From the NCBI GenBank assembly GCA_905221605.1, contig CAJNDS010000371.1:1-64000 (forward strand): DNA of 64,000 bases, read 5' to 3'. This DNA is from Symbiodinium natans. Its lineage: Eukaryota > Sar > Dinophyceae > Suessiales > Symbiodiniaceae. This document shows positions 31,648 to 44,132 of the stretch, piece after piece. The notes under the pieces are model-generated. The model ran no database searches and was not told where the DNA came from. It worked only from the letters and a program-made list of their open reading frames with translations. Positions within the stretch are counted from its first letter, which is position 1; each line of letters starts with the position of its first letter. A program made the position numbers and the translations under genes.

Positions 31648-31881
31648 GGTTAGGGTTCAGGGTTTCGGGTTTCGGGTTTAGGGTTTAGGGTTTAGGGTTT
31701 AGGGCTTAGGGCTTAGGGCTTAGGGCTTAGGGCTTAGGGCTTAGGGCTTAGGGCTTAGGGCTTAGGGCTTAGGGCTTAGGGCTTAGGGCTTAGGGTTTAG
31801 GGTTTAGGGTTTGGGGCTTAGGGCTTAGGGCTTAGGGCTTAGGGCTTAGGGCTTAGGGTTTAGGGTTTGGGGCTTAGGGCT
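31648..31881 (+). repeat. Interstitial telomere-like array dominated by CTTAGGG
   Basis: The array starts with degenerate units (GGTTTCGGGTTTCGGG), then TTTAGGG, then about 13 uniform CTTAGGG units (31704-31790), TTTAGGG, and a second run of about six CTTAGGG units that ends with TTTGGGG-CTTAGGG. The two CTTAGGG runs are each followed by TTTAGGG, TTTGGGG, CTTAGGG, suggesting one segmental duplication inside the array. Confidence 0.92.
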
Positions 31882-32748
31882 TCTGGCTTGGACTCGGCTC
31901 TTGGGCTGCCGCCCATGCGTTGAAGTCATGGTGCAAGAAGCAGTAGACCTCAGGATTTGGACTTTGGATTCGCCTTCGGGTGCGTGTGGAGTAGTTCAAA
32001 GGCTAGCCTTTGTCTATGGCAGGGTTGTGATCATGGATGAAGGAAAGCGCGGGGAATTGCAAGGCGAATGTTTCTCAGACGCGACAAAAGGGGCGAAAAG
32101 AGCGAACACGGGCTGTTTGGACATGTTTTCGCTGCGACCAGGGCGATTCTGAACACCTAGAGGTTTAAAGCATAATTTCACACAGCCTCCCGTCTCTATG
32201 CAGACTGGCACAATCCCTCGACCTGTCATCAAGCACCACTCCTCCCCCGCCCCCGCGCAGGGCCTGGAAGCCAATGCCCACGGCTCCTGGTCAAGTGGGA
32301 GGTATTTTCGCAGCGATTCTACCTGCCTGAATATTGCTCTACGAGTGTGAAGCATGTGTGATACCTTGCACACAAAGATCAGGCTTCATCTATGTAAGCT
32401 TGTAGTGTGTCTGCCCGGCACATGGACCAGTGTGTCGAAATCAAAACCCACTATGCCACTGTGCCTTAAAAGCACCATGCCACGTGCCACACCTACCAGA
32501 AAAAGAAGAAGCAATCCCCTGCCACTCTCATCCCCCATGCACTTTTGGATCGCGTGAGGCACGAGAAGAAACTCAGCCAGTCTCTCCACCCGCAACAGCA
32601 CATGGCAAGCACATGGCCACGCCTGAGAGCATTGCGACCACTACCGCCCCGTTCTCTGATAAGAGGCCGCCTCGGTGAGCTTTCGCTTCGGGCTCTGCAG
32701 GGATGGCTGTAGTGCGTACAGCGAAGATGCTTTCAGGACTTGCCAGGC

Positions 32749-32860
32749 TACTATAGGGGCCGCAGTAATTATTCACATAATATTCCCCTGGGGTCCCTTT
32801 ATAAATACACTATACAACACCCCCAAAACCCTATTCTAAAGGCCTCTCTATATTACTTGC
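32749..32860 (+). mobile_element. MITE-like element, copy 3
   Basis: Starts TACTATAGGGGCC and ends GGCCTCTCTATATTA, imperfect inverted repeats of each other. It shares with copy 2 the words AATATTCCCCTGGGGTCCCT, TATAAATACACTATAC and CCCAAAACCCTATTCT. Length is close to copy 2 (about 110 bp). It has no coding capacity. Confidence 0.65.
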
Positions 32861-32925
32861 TGGTACCAAGGTTTTCTTTGTCCAATTCCTGAAAACGAAG
32901 TGAAGCCTGCCTCAAGACCTGAAAC

Positions 32926-32949
32926 CCTAAACCTTAAACCCTAAACCCT
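32926..32949 (-). repeat. Short CCCTAAA tract
   Basis: Three units, one diverged (CCTTAAA), C-rich strand on plus. It lies 15 bp from a candidate exon on the minus strand. Confidence 0.8.
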
Positions 32950-32964
32950 GTCCACTTTGTCAAC

Positions 32965-33013
32965 CTTGCCAACATAGGAGCAGGGGATGAGCTGCATCCG
33001 CAGCAAGTAGAGC
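32965..33013 (-). CDS. Candidate small exon, unknown protein
   Basis: A 49-bp stretch on the minus strand, preceded by CTCAG and followed by a GT donor (GTTGAC). It reads LYLLRMQLIPCSYVGK in a phase of one base plus 16 codons. Evidence is limited to splice borders and a plausible peptide. On the minus strand the telomere-like tract begins 15 bp after the donor, that is, inside the putative intron. Confidence 0.28.
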
Positions 33014-34016
33014 CTGAGTGCCGAAGCAACGATGGGCCTTGTAATGCCTCGTTACACACAAGCAAAGGGATGTTCCCGATGAGTTCAGGCCCTTCGCGCA
33101 GAAGCGGTAAAGCTGAGTGAATTCTGCTCTTTTACCCTGTGGTACTCTTTTGGCCCTCTGGCTTAGGGTCTAAGGCACCCATTGATTACAGCTCGACTCG
33201 ATTGCTCCGATTTTGTTCAACGGAGTCGTCTTACCGGCCTACCCAACACCCTTGATCCTTGAATCCGGCACTCGCGCCAACTGACGCTAAATAACGTTGA
33301 AAACCAAAATCTCCGAAGACGCCTCATGCAAAACCCAAACCACGTAAATCCACCAGTGGAATGTCCAACCGCCCCTCCGCCTTCCAGAAACGCCCTGCAA
33401 GAAGCCTGCGTCAAGAACCGACCGGCCCTGAAATGGGCCCCTGTAGGACTGCTTGGAGTTCTGCGATCAGAGTGCCTGCAACTCGAGTTTTCAAGTCGAG
33501 CCACAGGCAGCTTTCAGCTCTCCGCTTTTGGAACTGCAGCTCTGCCTTCAGGGCAGAGATGTTTAGGAGCAGCAAAACCAGGGAAGCGTGAACCCGTTCG
33601 ACAGCCACCCATGACTGCATCACACTGCAATCACGAGACTACATGCTGTAAGATGTTCCACACGACCATGTTGCCATCCAAAGCCAATTGAACTTGCGCA
33701 TGACCACAACGGCCAGACATTGCAGAGGCGGCTCCATGAAGCCATGCTGTTCTGCGCTTTGCGCGAGCGCGAACATCGATGCTCTTCGGGCACCGACACT
33801 TTCAACGAAGCACCGGAATGTCCCGCGTCTTCATTCCGATGAGAAGTCCAAACCCCGGAGCCTGGCATCTCCCATTTCTTCGAAGGAATTTCTTGAAGCC
33901 ACGGGGCAACGGGAACTAAGAGCAAGCCCGATGGAGAAACAATTCACTCAGGAGGGGAGGCGTATGGTCAAGATTCACGCCAGGCCCTCAGGGCTTTGTT
34001 GGGTGTTTTTAAATCT

Positions 34017-34054
34017 CTAAACCCTAAACCCTAAACCCTAAACCCTAAACCCTG
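34017..34054 (-). repeat. Short CCCTAAA tract
   Basis: Five units, the last CCCTGAA, C-rich strand on plus. Confidence 0.9.
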
Positions 34055-34426
34055 AACCCAAGTGGTCCCTCTGCCTGCTCTTTCGCCCGATTGTAGAGGT
34101 CCTGAGCTACGGCATTGGCCATGGCCCTGAAACTTTGAGCCCTGATCTGCCCATTTGAGGCAATCTGAACACACAAAAAGCATCATGCTGCAACGCTTTG
34201 AACAGATTTGGAGGAAACATGCGGGTTGGGGATGCTTGGGGGTGGTATGAGCGTGGTTGTGGTCGCTACGCTGTCTCGGTTTTCGAGGGACGCAGATGAC
34301 GCCGATGAAGACATTCATGATCAGCACCTGAAGCACGGAAGCATGGTGAGCTGCTAGGGCGGCTGCAACCCGGTTTGGGTTGCAACCCGGCATGTGTTCT
34401 CGGTGAGGGCTCCACGTCCAGCGTCC

Positions 34427-34681
34427 CTACATCCTCACGGCCTTCGGCCCCGAAATCTTCAATGCCAAACCCGAATCTCCGAACCCGAATCGCCCCGTTG
34501 GTACTTGTATGGCTTCCAGGTTCTCCAGAGGGTCAGGAAGTCTTGGGGACGGAGTTTTTGGGCTCTTGCTTGCGTGCTTTGGGAGTTGTGCCCGGGCGGC
34601 TGTGAAGAAGAGCACTGCTACCAGCACCAGCACCAGCTCCTTGGTGAGGCCCAGACTCTTTTGGGGGGCCAGTCGTGACAT
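34427..34681 (-). CDS. Small ORF with a possible signal peptide
   Basis: The 84-codon minus-strand frame begins with a real ATG (34681). Residues 15-28 are strongly hydrophobic (LVLVLVAVLFFTA), followed by AARAQ, which fits a signal-peptidase site. The rest is Pro/Lys/Ser-rich. The frame overlaps plus-strand frames of similar length, and no family is recognised. It may be the first exon of a secreted protein or a chance frame. Confidence 0.25.
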   Translation of the reverse strand: MSRLAPQKSLGLTKELVLVLVAVLFFTAARAQLPKHASKSPKTPSPRLPDPLENLEAIQVPTGRFGFGDSGLALKISGPKAVRM

Positions 34682-36428
34682 CTGAGGCGGATAACCTAGA
34701 GCTCCTAGCAGACCACCAAAACCCTTGTCATTCGAGGCAAGTCGACAAGCTGTTCAATCCTCCGCGCGCATTTCCAGGCTTCGGCTCACTCTCCCCAACA
34801 CTCTCCCCACTCAAGCTGCGGAGCGCATCCGAAATCCGAAGCCCGAAAGCCCGGATTGGCACGAATCCCCCGCCAAAACCCTGTTAGGCCCAGCGGCCAG
34901 CCCGCTGACCCCCTGGGCGGTCTCCGGAAGTGCGGCGGTAATCCTTGGCACTTACAGGGCTCTCTGTTGGGGTTTCGACTTCACCTATCTAGGAGCCCCC
35001 GATTCTTGAAGCCGGCCTTTGTTTTTTTTATTGGGCCTCTTTAGTGGGTAACGGCAAGGCTAAGCCAATTTCCACCAACCCCCCCCCAACCCAATCTCGC
35101 ATCTAAGAAGCAGCACTGCGAACGTGTCCGTGGACACGGAGGGCCAGAGCGCCTCTTCATTCCGGATTTCGGGCTTGGGAGTTGGGAGCTGAAGGGCTTT
35201 GGGGCTCCAGACTGCAGTTGCGGTCGGTACACAGTTTGCCCCAAGAATGCGTCAACGGTCTAACTCAACAGTTTGCTGAAACTTCTGACTGTAAACTGCA
35301 CACTTGCTTTGCTCTAAATCCAGACAGCGGGTGCATTCAAGTTCTCCAACAGCCCACATGGACAGTGTCAGTTGCTGCGGGTAGACCTGCGAAGACCCCC
35401 GCACCACGTAGAAGGCGTGGGTGAAAGCTCCTCGGCAAGTGAGATGTTCTGTGTTGCTTCAAACCTTGCAGTACTGCAGGGTGAGTTCTCGCTTGAGGTG
35501 CCCCGACTTCAGCAAGCCCTGAAACTCGATCACAGATAGAGGCGCCAGCATTGGCGTCTTTAGTGTCTTTCCTCCACTGATTGAACTGCATACATGTCAT
35601 GTCTCCAAGACAAACACAAATCGTCGATCTTTACCTCGAAAGACCTCCGGAGACACGACTGCCCTGACCAAACTCCAAAATGTAAGTTCTGACCTCTGCC
35701 TTCCTTTTGCCTGATTGTTTCCGAACTCAACGCCCTCGACCATGATGTAAAGAGGCCTCCAAGCTCCGAAACAATGGATCGCGAGAGATGGCAAGTGTGT
35801 GTGGCGATACCCTCCCACCACATCTACTACCCCGACCCCCCCCGCCCCCCCCCAAAAGAGGGATCAGCATATCCCCCTCCCCCTGCCCCTGGGGTGTATC
35901 ACGGCGCATCACGGCGTGTCACCGCGTATCCCGGCGTATCACGGCGAAAGACTGCAGCCAAAAGGTCGCGGTGCCCCTATTGGCAACAACCCTTGTGCGC
36001 CCAGGCTCCATAGGCAATGGCCGTGACGAACAGCGAGGGCCCGAGACCACCTGGGTTCAGCCTAACGCAGCCCACTCCCATGGAAATCGACTATGCTTGA
36101 AGAGATTGGACCGTCTCTTTTCCCCGCAGTTCTTCCCATAACAAACATCTTCTGCAGAAAACCTATCATCCAGCAATTCTCGAAAACTGCACCAACCACC
36201 CAACCACCAAGCACCAAGTTCGACAAGTTGATCAACCCCCTATGCAACAAGTGAGTCCAGTGAGGCCTTAGACCTGGCCTAAGATCCGTGCTTGCGAGGT
36301 CCATGATGGGCAGGAGTTCCACGCCGATGTACCTGCAAGGTAACAAGGTAACCTGCAAGGTTCGCTGCAAAACTGAGCATTGTTAAGGTAATCGGCAGAG
36401 GGAACAGAGACCCGCATTGCAACAATGT

Positions 36429-36457
36429 GTGAGGGTGTGTGTGTGTGTGTGTGTGTG
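36429..36457 (+). repeat. (GT)n microsatellite
   Basis: About 13 GT units. Confidence 0.9.
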
Positions 36458-37980
36458 CGCACGCACGGGTCCTGAAACCAGTGCTTTCAGTCGAGCCAGC
36501 TCTGAGCTCCCATGACTCTTGCCCCGATATCTCAGCATGACACATCATATACTATTAGATTAGTAGATACAATATATTCTCTTGACATCGTGATATTTGG
36601 CCGATACAGGGGACTGCTACATCTTGAGAACTTTTTCCTTTCTGAGGCACTGCATCAGGGTGAAGCAGCCCAGAAGGCGCATCCAGTACAGGAACACGGC
36701 GCCTCAGGGGACGCTGCCCCTTAGGGGCTTCAGCTTTTCTATGAAGGCGTTGGTACAAGAAATCAGGGCTGTTATGGTGCTTATGCTGCTCTAGGCTTGG
36801 GCTCAGATGCTTTCGAGCAGAGCGTTCTTAGCTGGCCCTGGAGCTTCACACCGCGCTTCATTGCCGGAGCTACAGCTCCATGCTGTAAAACGATCTCATG
36901 ATGCGACTTCACAGTCCAGTGACGCCCGAATCTCCCACGCCACCCCCTCCAAAATTTCTGGCTTGCTGCATACATCAGATCAACTGAGGTCAGCGCAGAT
37001 AAGAACCGGCTCACCTCAGTCATGGCGTTTGTGGGCTGTCCGAGTAGAATCGGCATCGCGGGCTTTGAAGGCTTTCAGGGCGCATTTTAGGTGGGCACAG
37101 GTTTCGAGAACTTCGAGATGATGATCTGAGCCTTTGGGACATGCACCTTTCGGCCTCACCATCCTCCTCGAGCCCCCTTAGACAGCAAGGGCTGAGTCTG
37201 CTGTGGGTCCCAGCCTGCATCCTTGGCTAACCGCTAACCGCGGGAACCGCTGGGAGCAAAAGAAGCAAAGGTAATGCCAAGTCCCAGTGGCACTCCGGCT
37301 CCTGGGCTCATGAAAAGCACGGCTAAGGAAAGCAAAAAGGGCTTCAGGAAGTCGAACTGACAAGTCAACTACTTGACAAGTCAGAGCCAAGGCTAGTGTG
37401 GACCTCAATGCTCCAATGCGTTGGATTTGCTACTCAGCCTGATCTTCACCTTCGAAAGGGCAAGGGGCACACCCCTTGCTAAGCCTGAAAGGCCCGAAGA
37501 GCCTGGAGGGCCGAGAGCTAGGTTCAGGGTGGTGTAGTCTTGTAGGAGTACCAGTGCTCCTAATCATCCTAATCCTAGTGCCAAGATGTAAGAGGAGCCA
37601 AGCTGCGATGAGCAATATCGACGGCAAGCCAGCCATCAAGCATCGGGTAAGATTGGAGATGGTGAACCTTGGCAGGTCAAGATTTGCAGGTCTTTTCCAG
37701 CGAGGGTCCAAGGATTTTCTGAGAAGGGCCGCGGGCCTGTCCATGATTCTTCTGCGGCTGGTGTCCAAATGTCTTTCCGGATCTCTGACGGTATGTGTGG
37801 TTGTCGCGCAGTCGGGCTGTACCCCGCGTTTTGGGTTAGCGCATGAACTTAAACGTCGAAGAATTAGCTTGAAATCCACACTCGGATTCGCTGTGCCACA
37901 AAGGGTAGCGATGGCTTTGCTGCATAGCGAACCTTGTGTTGCGAGCAAACGAGACTATGCAATCTATGCCTTGTCACTCG

Positions 37981-38300
37981 CAAAATTCCAAACGTTGGGC
38001 TCAGAATTCAAAAGCTCCAAAAGTCCGCAATTCCAAAAGTTTTAAGCACATAACAGAAGAACCATGATTCCCCAATTCTTAAATTCCAATTGTTTGAGTA
38101 ATTTGGAATTCTTGGGTCTCGATCTTCTGGAACTTGGAATTGTGGAATCTTGGAAGTCTGAGCCTGAAAATTCTGAAACTTCGGATTTTTACTTTTTGTC
38201 ACCTCAAACTTTTGGGATATTGAATTATGTTGGAATTTTGGAATTCTGAGCCTAAAACTTTGGAACTTTGGAACTGTTGAGTTCTGAGCCTATAGCCGTC
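37981..38300. repeat. Degenerate fold-back of AATTCCAA / TTGGAATT words
   Basis: The left arm (37981-38042) has GGGCTCAGAATTC and CAATTCCAAAAG. The right arm (about 38095-38295) has the reverse complements, GGAATTCTGAGCC and CTTGGAATTG, several times over. The area is AT-rich compared with its surroundings. The plus-strand frame that ends at 38045 runs into it. Confidence 0.6.
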
Positions 38301-39488
38301 GGGGTCTGAACTTAAAGCGCGCTTCAAAGCGACTTGGTTGGCTCGGTTTGGGGCCTGGGTTTTGGCCTCATGCAATAGTGCCTGGCATAATCTGTGAAAT
38401 GAACCCCATTTGCACATGGACACAGCCAAAGGTTTCATGAACGAAGATCCTGTCAGCATGTCAGGCAAGACTATGCCAAGTCCCTTACGTGAGTAAACGA
38501 CGGCATCCGTTTAGCCACTCCCGACACTTCAGCAAGCATCAGCGCTGAAGGTCTCGCGCCGTTTAGACGCTTAGGTGATTTTGCGGTTTGAGCGGCTTCC
38601 ACGGTTTAGGTTTGGTTTCAGCCTGAGCTGCGCGCGCCTTCCTGCTAATGACTTTCTAAAAGTCACCTCGCGTTTGCTTCTATGCGCTTGGTTCGTTCCT
38701 CCCGCCTTCGCCAGTCACTTGTGAAGCGGGTACACGTATGACGAGAAACAACTCCGCTACCGGTGAAGGAATGGGAAGCGACAGCAGTAACCCTGAACGC
38801 TACCAAAAGCAGACTCGCACATCTTGAAAAATCCCTCGACCTCCTAATTAGATGGCATGGTGCCCTCAACCTCACATGTGGTGCACTTGCGGGCTTGAGC
38901 AGCCAGTCTCTCCAGCGCCCAATCTTCCAGAAGCCATAGAACTCTGCAAACTCGAGGAACAGATCCTGGTACCAAGGTAAATGATGTATTCAGGTGATCT
39001 GTTGTGCATGGGCTTTGAAGCTTCGCCTTAATCCGTGCCGCCATCCGAAAACAACGAGCCTCCTTGTGAGGTCTTGGGGTATGAACCCTGAGAGGGTGAA
39101 CTCGCTATATATCTACTTTGATTTGGAAGGCCCGAAGGAACATCGACGCTGCACGCCTCGGCCTCGTTATCCTTACCACTTGCATCCCAGCTCATGGACG
39201 CCGTGAGTGGCAACTCGCCGTGGGTTGGACACACAACCAGAGGCCCGGGAGAGAGGCTTCGCTGCTTTTGCAAGGAAGGCCCAGAAGGCGTGGCATGATC
39301 TGAGCATCGGCCAAGGAAATTCACACTTCAGCTGCCACCTCTGAGGCACGCTGCCTTGCTGACCTCACGAAAATGCCGCCGTTGCTGCACGCTGGCGCAG
39401 GCTCATGGCGGTCGTTTCATCGTCTTGTTCTTCTGAGCACGGTGTGCTAACCCTTCCTGTTTTGTTGCCCCAGCTCGCGTTGCACTTG

Positions 39489-39558
39489 TACACACACACA
39501 CACACACACACCCACACACCCACCCGCCCGCCCGCCCACCCGCCCGCCCGCCCGCCCG
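39489..39558 (+). repeat. CA then CCCG/CCCA microsatellite
   Basis: About 11 CA units turning into CACCCA and then CCCGCCCG. Confidence 0.9.
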
Positions 39559-42500
39559 CGAGCGCGTGCAAGCTCCTTGGTTCATGTGCAGTCTTTGTGT
39601 GTCCTTCACGCTGTTTCAGTTCAAAACCTGAACCTTGCTCTCGACTCCAAGGTCATTAAACATCCAGCAATCTTTTGCTCTGCATCTTTTGCACAGCATA
39701 TGCCGGCCGTTCTTTTCTTGCTTCCCAGGCGCGGCTTGGCTTCCGGTGCGTCTTTGCTTGGCTTGGCTCAAAGTTTGGTTCAGCTCTTAAGGCTTTTAAC
39801 TTTTGGATGTAGCGTTTGGGGTTTGGGGCACTATGAAAAGCTGAGGCCCAGCCGATGCCCAGAGATACGGGGGCTTTTTTAAAAAAAGGTGCATCGGTAC
39901 ATCGGCGCATAGACGTGGCGCCAAGCCGGCTTGAGAGCTCTTGGAGTCGAGTCTAGGAAGAATTCACGGAAAGCCAAACAAACAAGACCCAAAACTCCAA
40001 AAGATGGGCGCTTTTTCGGTTCTGAGCTGACTTCGTGATTCTTCAGATACGGCTGTATTGCAGGGGACCATCCATTCTACACCCTTGAAGCACATTGGGG
40101 ACTACACCGAGATGGGCCAACGTGTGGGCACCCTTCTCACAGTAGCGGGAAGCAAAGGGAGCGCCTTACCCGCACTTCATGCCGAGATTCCACCAGCGCT
40201 TTGCAGGCGATCCATGTGTAGGCGACCCATGACGCCTGCAGTTCTGTTCTGTTCTTGCAGTCAGGGCTGGGAGGGGCTGCGAGTTTACCGGGTTTCGTCG
40301 ACACAGCTCACACCCTCTGTTGGCAGTCTGCCTGCCCTTCTCGCGAGGGCTGCAAATTACAAACGGGCAGGGCCGTGACCGTACTTGGGTCTGGGCAGGG
40401 AAGTCCTGTGACTTGTGAGTTCTATGCCACCAAGACTTCAAGCCGGTGGAAAGTGGGGAGGCCAACATCGGCACCGGGATCTTGCGGGGTGTTTATGAAT
40501 GCTCGCACTTTAGATCCTCGGCTATGGATCAATAAGAGGAGACATCAGCACGACAGTTTGGCCATGCATGCCATGCATCTGGGTCCCTCTCAGCTGTGTT
40601 TGGTGAGCAGCTGGTGGCTTCACTTAGTCTCGGCTTGTGTCAGAGGCCACAGCATAACCGAACTGGGTGAACTTCTTGGCACCCGGCCTCCGATATCTCT
40701 TCTGTGTAGCTCGTCATCGGTTGTCCATTGGAGTGACTGCCTCCGAAAGTGCCTGGTCAAGTCCCTATTGTTCTTGAACCAAGTCACACAACTACTTTTG
40801 CATCTGCAAACCGATGAACTTTCATATGCCATAGACAGCACTGTGCGCCAGCTGGGTGGCCATGGGTTCATGAAGCACAGCAGCATGAGGAATGCCCCCC
40901 CGCGCCCCGCCCCCCACCCCCCTCCATACGGATTTCTGCAAACGACATGCACGTTTCTGAGAAGTGCTCAACAAGGTGAAATCAATGTGACGAGCCCCTT
41001 GGGCCCCAACCGCGAAACCGATAGTGTTTAGAGGGTGAAGGCTGAGCCAGTGCCTTTATACGCTCAAAGATGCTGGCATACCATGGATGGCACCCACCAC
41101 CAAAACAACCCAAACCCAACGCCCCAAAATGGCCCAAGATAACGACCAAAGCCTTCAACTGAGATCCGACCCCTGCCGGCCCCCTGCCGTCCTGCTCCTT
41201 TGAAGAGCATTCGGCCTGGGAGTGCTCGAAGGCTACCGCAGCTACAGCAGGCATGATTTCCACAACAAACAATTTCCGTTCTGAATCCAGATGTGGAAAC
41301 GCAGCAGTGTCAACAGCTGCCCTAAATGCCCGGGCAGAATCAGGCTCTCATGGGGCCAGAATCTGCAGGGATGGATTGCAGTCCTGCGTCCTACGTCGGA
41401 CTGTCCAATCCAGACTTTGCGCGGGAGTTTAGAGGTGCAGGATTTTGGGGTCTCGCAAGGACGCACGGAGCCTTTCATTACAAACAAACCTAATGTCCAA
41501 ATCATCGAGCCGTTGCTTTTGATTTTGCATGTTAGTTTTAAACCGGATGCCAAGACCCCACCAAGTGCCGTCCAAAGGGCGTTCTGGCGCGGGGTCGGCA
41601 GTACTTGAGCGGATGCTTCCCTGGTGGCTGGGTTGTTCCGACTCGGGATGTGCCCAGGTCCACAAGAGCAAACCGGAACTTGAGATTCCAGCTACGACCC
41701 TCCGAGCCAGCATTTCTCTGAGTTTCGGGAAAGCAGTGGGGTGCCCTAACGCCCCAAAAGCAAAGCGACCCTGAACCAAAGAAACGCTCCCCTCCAATCT
41801 GAAAGGCCATGCCTCCATGGACCCCTCCCCCCCCTCTTTGCATGCACACTAAGCCCTTGCACATGTGTAGCAGCCTACGTGGCTCTGCCTCCTCTGCAAG
41901 AAGGAGCGCCAAGCTCCAAAAGCTGAGGACAACCTGGGGACTATAGGGCCCTAAGCCGGCTTAAACTGAACTGGTGACGGGAGGTCCCTTGCAGCTCGGG
42001 CTTTTTTGAGTCTCTCCTTTGGGGCTTGATGACGCAGAGCTGGGTTCATCCTTTCAGGAGGATGGGTAACTGGATGGCTTTCGGGATTTAGTTGGATGGA
42101 CTGCGAGGCATCCGATCTGAATCCCACCCGTTTGCTGGGTTTACAAAAGGTTCCTGACCTTACCAAGTATGTTGCGATGAAGCACCACGCAAAGAAGCGG
42201 CCGCAAGCAAAGAAACAACGATGCTCTCTGGACACCCGAAAGCCCCCCATGGAAAGCTCAACCGAGTCTTCAACTAATTCGACGAAACAAACAGGACTAG
42301 AAAAGCGAAATTTTCGTTTGAAAAAAACGACTGGGCGCGGTGCCGAGGTCAAGTCAATCTTGGCCGCCGCCTTCCAAAAAAGATGCTTCGTCATCGCCTC
42401 AGCACTTCTCCGCTGCGCGGTGCAGTGTTTTGAGGTCCGCTCCTGACATCTCCTCCGTGCTAGGATTCTATGTGCAGGGTAGGGGGCGTGGATGGTGTCG

Positions 42501-42591
42501 TCCTGATACAGCTGCAGAGACTCCGAGTTCTTGGGGTCGACGAGGGCGGAGAACCTCTGTTTGCTTCAAAGTGAGCGCATTAGCTTTGATT

Positions 42592-42594
42592 GAG

Positions 42595-42646
<52 letters not shown>

Positions 42647-42655
42647 GGAGGGAGA
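42592..42655 (+). repeat. (GA)n microsatellite
   Basis: About 25 GA units, ending in GGGA variants. Confidence 0.95.
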
Positions 42656-42857
42656 GACCGAGGGAGAGTGTGTGCGTGTGAGCACTCTGAGGGCCGAGCA
42701 CCTGCGGACAGATCAGGTCCTCGGTTTGGGAAGAGGCGGCACAAGGCGGGAAGGCTGGAAGAAGAATTCAGGTACTCAAAGTGACCCCAAAGTCGCAGAA
42801 AGATTGCCGGCTTAATTAGGGATTCTCATGGGGGCCTTTTTGCTTGTGGCTTTGGCA

Positions 42858-42905
42858 TTGGCGAGCCTTTGCGAGCCTTTGCGAGCCTTTGCGAGCCTTT
42901 GCGAG
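42858..42905 (+). repeat. 10-bp tandem repeat GCGAGCCTTT
   Basis: Four and a half perfect copies. The unit is not a multiple of three, so any frame through it repeats only every 30 bp. Confidence 0.95.
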
Positions 42906-44038
42906 AGGATTTGGCGCAAGGATCCGAGAGCACCACTGGCGTCTGTGTCAAAGCGCACAGGCCCAAAGCAAAGACCACGACTTAGCAAACTTTTTTCTCC
43001 TGAAGACTGTGTGAGAGGGAGCAGAAGAAGGGCTTCTTTCTTGCAAATGGTGCTTCTGAGATAGGGACAGTGCCATGCCATGTCTGGACTTATGACGACA
43101 GATGTTCGAACATGGTTCGTTTGCTTGTGGTGGCTGGTGCTTCGGTTATCCCCATGGTTGGAGCCTGGGCACTGCTCCCCAACCCAAAAATCTGCAAGCC
43201 CTAACATCAGGGGCTGCAGGGGGGCAAACGATACACCCTGGAACCCAGTTTGAAGGCATACTTGGCTCAAGCCAGCCTCCAGAGGGCCGAATTAACTCAG
43301 TGGCTTGGGGGAGTCTGGGGAGCCCCCTCTTCAGGAGTCGGCGACTGGCCAGGAATGTGAGTTGAACTCCCAGCGTTTTGATATTACATAGTCACTGCAA
43401 TGAATGGTCTTGTCTCTTTTGATTCATGTCAAGGTGCTGCAATGAGGCACACCCGAATCTCTGCATCGATAATGGGCTTGCCTGCTAGCAGATGCATTAG
43501 GAAGCGAAGGTTCTAGAAGAAAGCCCCGTGGTGGTGCGCTGCAAACCCTACACGCAGCAGATGTTGCTATAGGAGACCATCAAACAACTTTTTCTAAGTA
43601 CGTACCAGAATGGCCTCTCAAAACAGCCAAGTACCCAGCAAGACCTACAACCGATTGCAGGTCTTGTCCTGAAAACCATGGCGGTAGAGAAAAGCAAACT
43701 CATTTGGGTGATCTCACTGGATCCTTCGAACCTTTTGGGCATTGCGGGGAACCATCACGCCCCATTCAAAGCAGTACAACTTTGCCGAAGACAGATGCTC
43801 CTCTGTGCCCCTCAAGCAGCACAAAGTTCTAGAAAAAATCTACCTCACTTGCGGCCTCAAGCCCTTATAAGGCTTGCTTTCAAGATTTCACCGTAACGAG
43901 GCCCAAAAATGCTTTGTGGGGCTTAGGCCATCAGCTTTGGGGAACTTCCGCCTGGGCCGCGGTCCACCCAGGCGTCATGCCAGCCTTCCCAGGGCACATC
44001 AGGCAGTGAAACGCACTGAAAAAAAGGCGCCTAAAATC

Positions 44039-44132
44039 CCCTCCCCCTAATACTAAGTTATGTGATAGTATATGCGGGGGTATTTAATATTCGGGGTGTA
44101 GGGGGGGGGTTTTAATATTAGGGGGGGGTGGG
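44039..44132. repeat. Fold-back with C-rich/G-rich ends and AT core
   Basis: The left end CCCCTCCCCCTAATACTAA pairs imperfectly with the right end TTTTAATATTAGGGGGGGGT. The inside is TA-rich with further G runs. About 94 bp in total; it looks like a small MITE-like or hairpin-forming element, with no second copy seen in the window. Confidence 0.55.

Larger units (their letters stand above)
33014..36425. other. Spacer, mostly non-coding
   Basis: Contains the telomere-like tract at 34017 and a candidate small frame at 34427-34681. At 35896-35947 a 10-bp word (TATCACGGCG) is repeated about five times with changes. No other gene is supported. Confidence 0.35.

Noticed and set aside
36512-36810. 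Short plus-strand frames next to the GT repeat
   Set aside because: No domain and no consistent frame on either strand.
40255-41031. 258-codon plus-strand ORF
   Set aside because: No domain, no ATG context, no splice logic; probably chance openness in moderately GC-rich sequence.
42812-43270. 152-codon minus-strand ORF
   Set aside because: Part of it translates the GCGAGCCTTT tandem repeat; no domain elsewhere.
43260-43271. TTGGCTCAAG resembling the 3' end of the dinoflagellate spliced leader
   Set aside because: Ten bases match but the preceding bases do not, and no supported gene follows; chance is a fair explanation.
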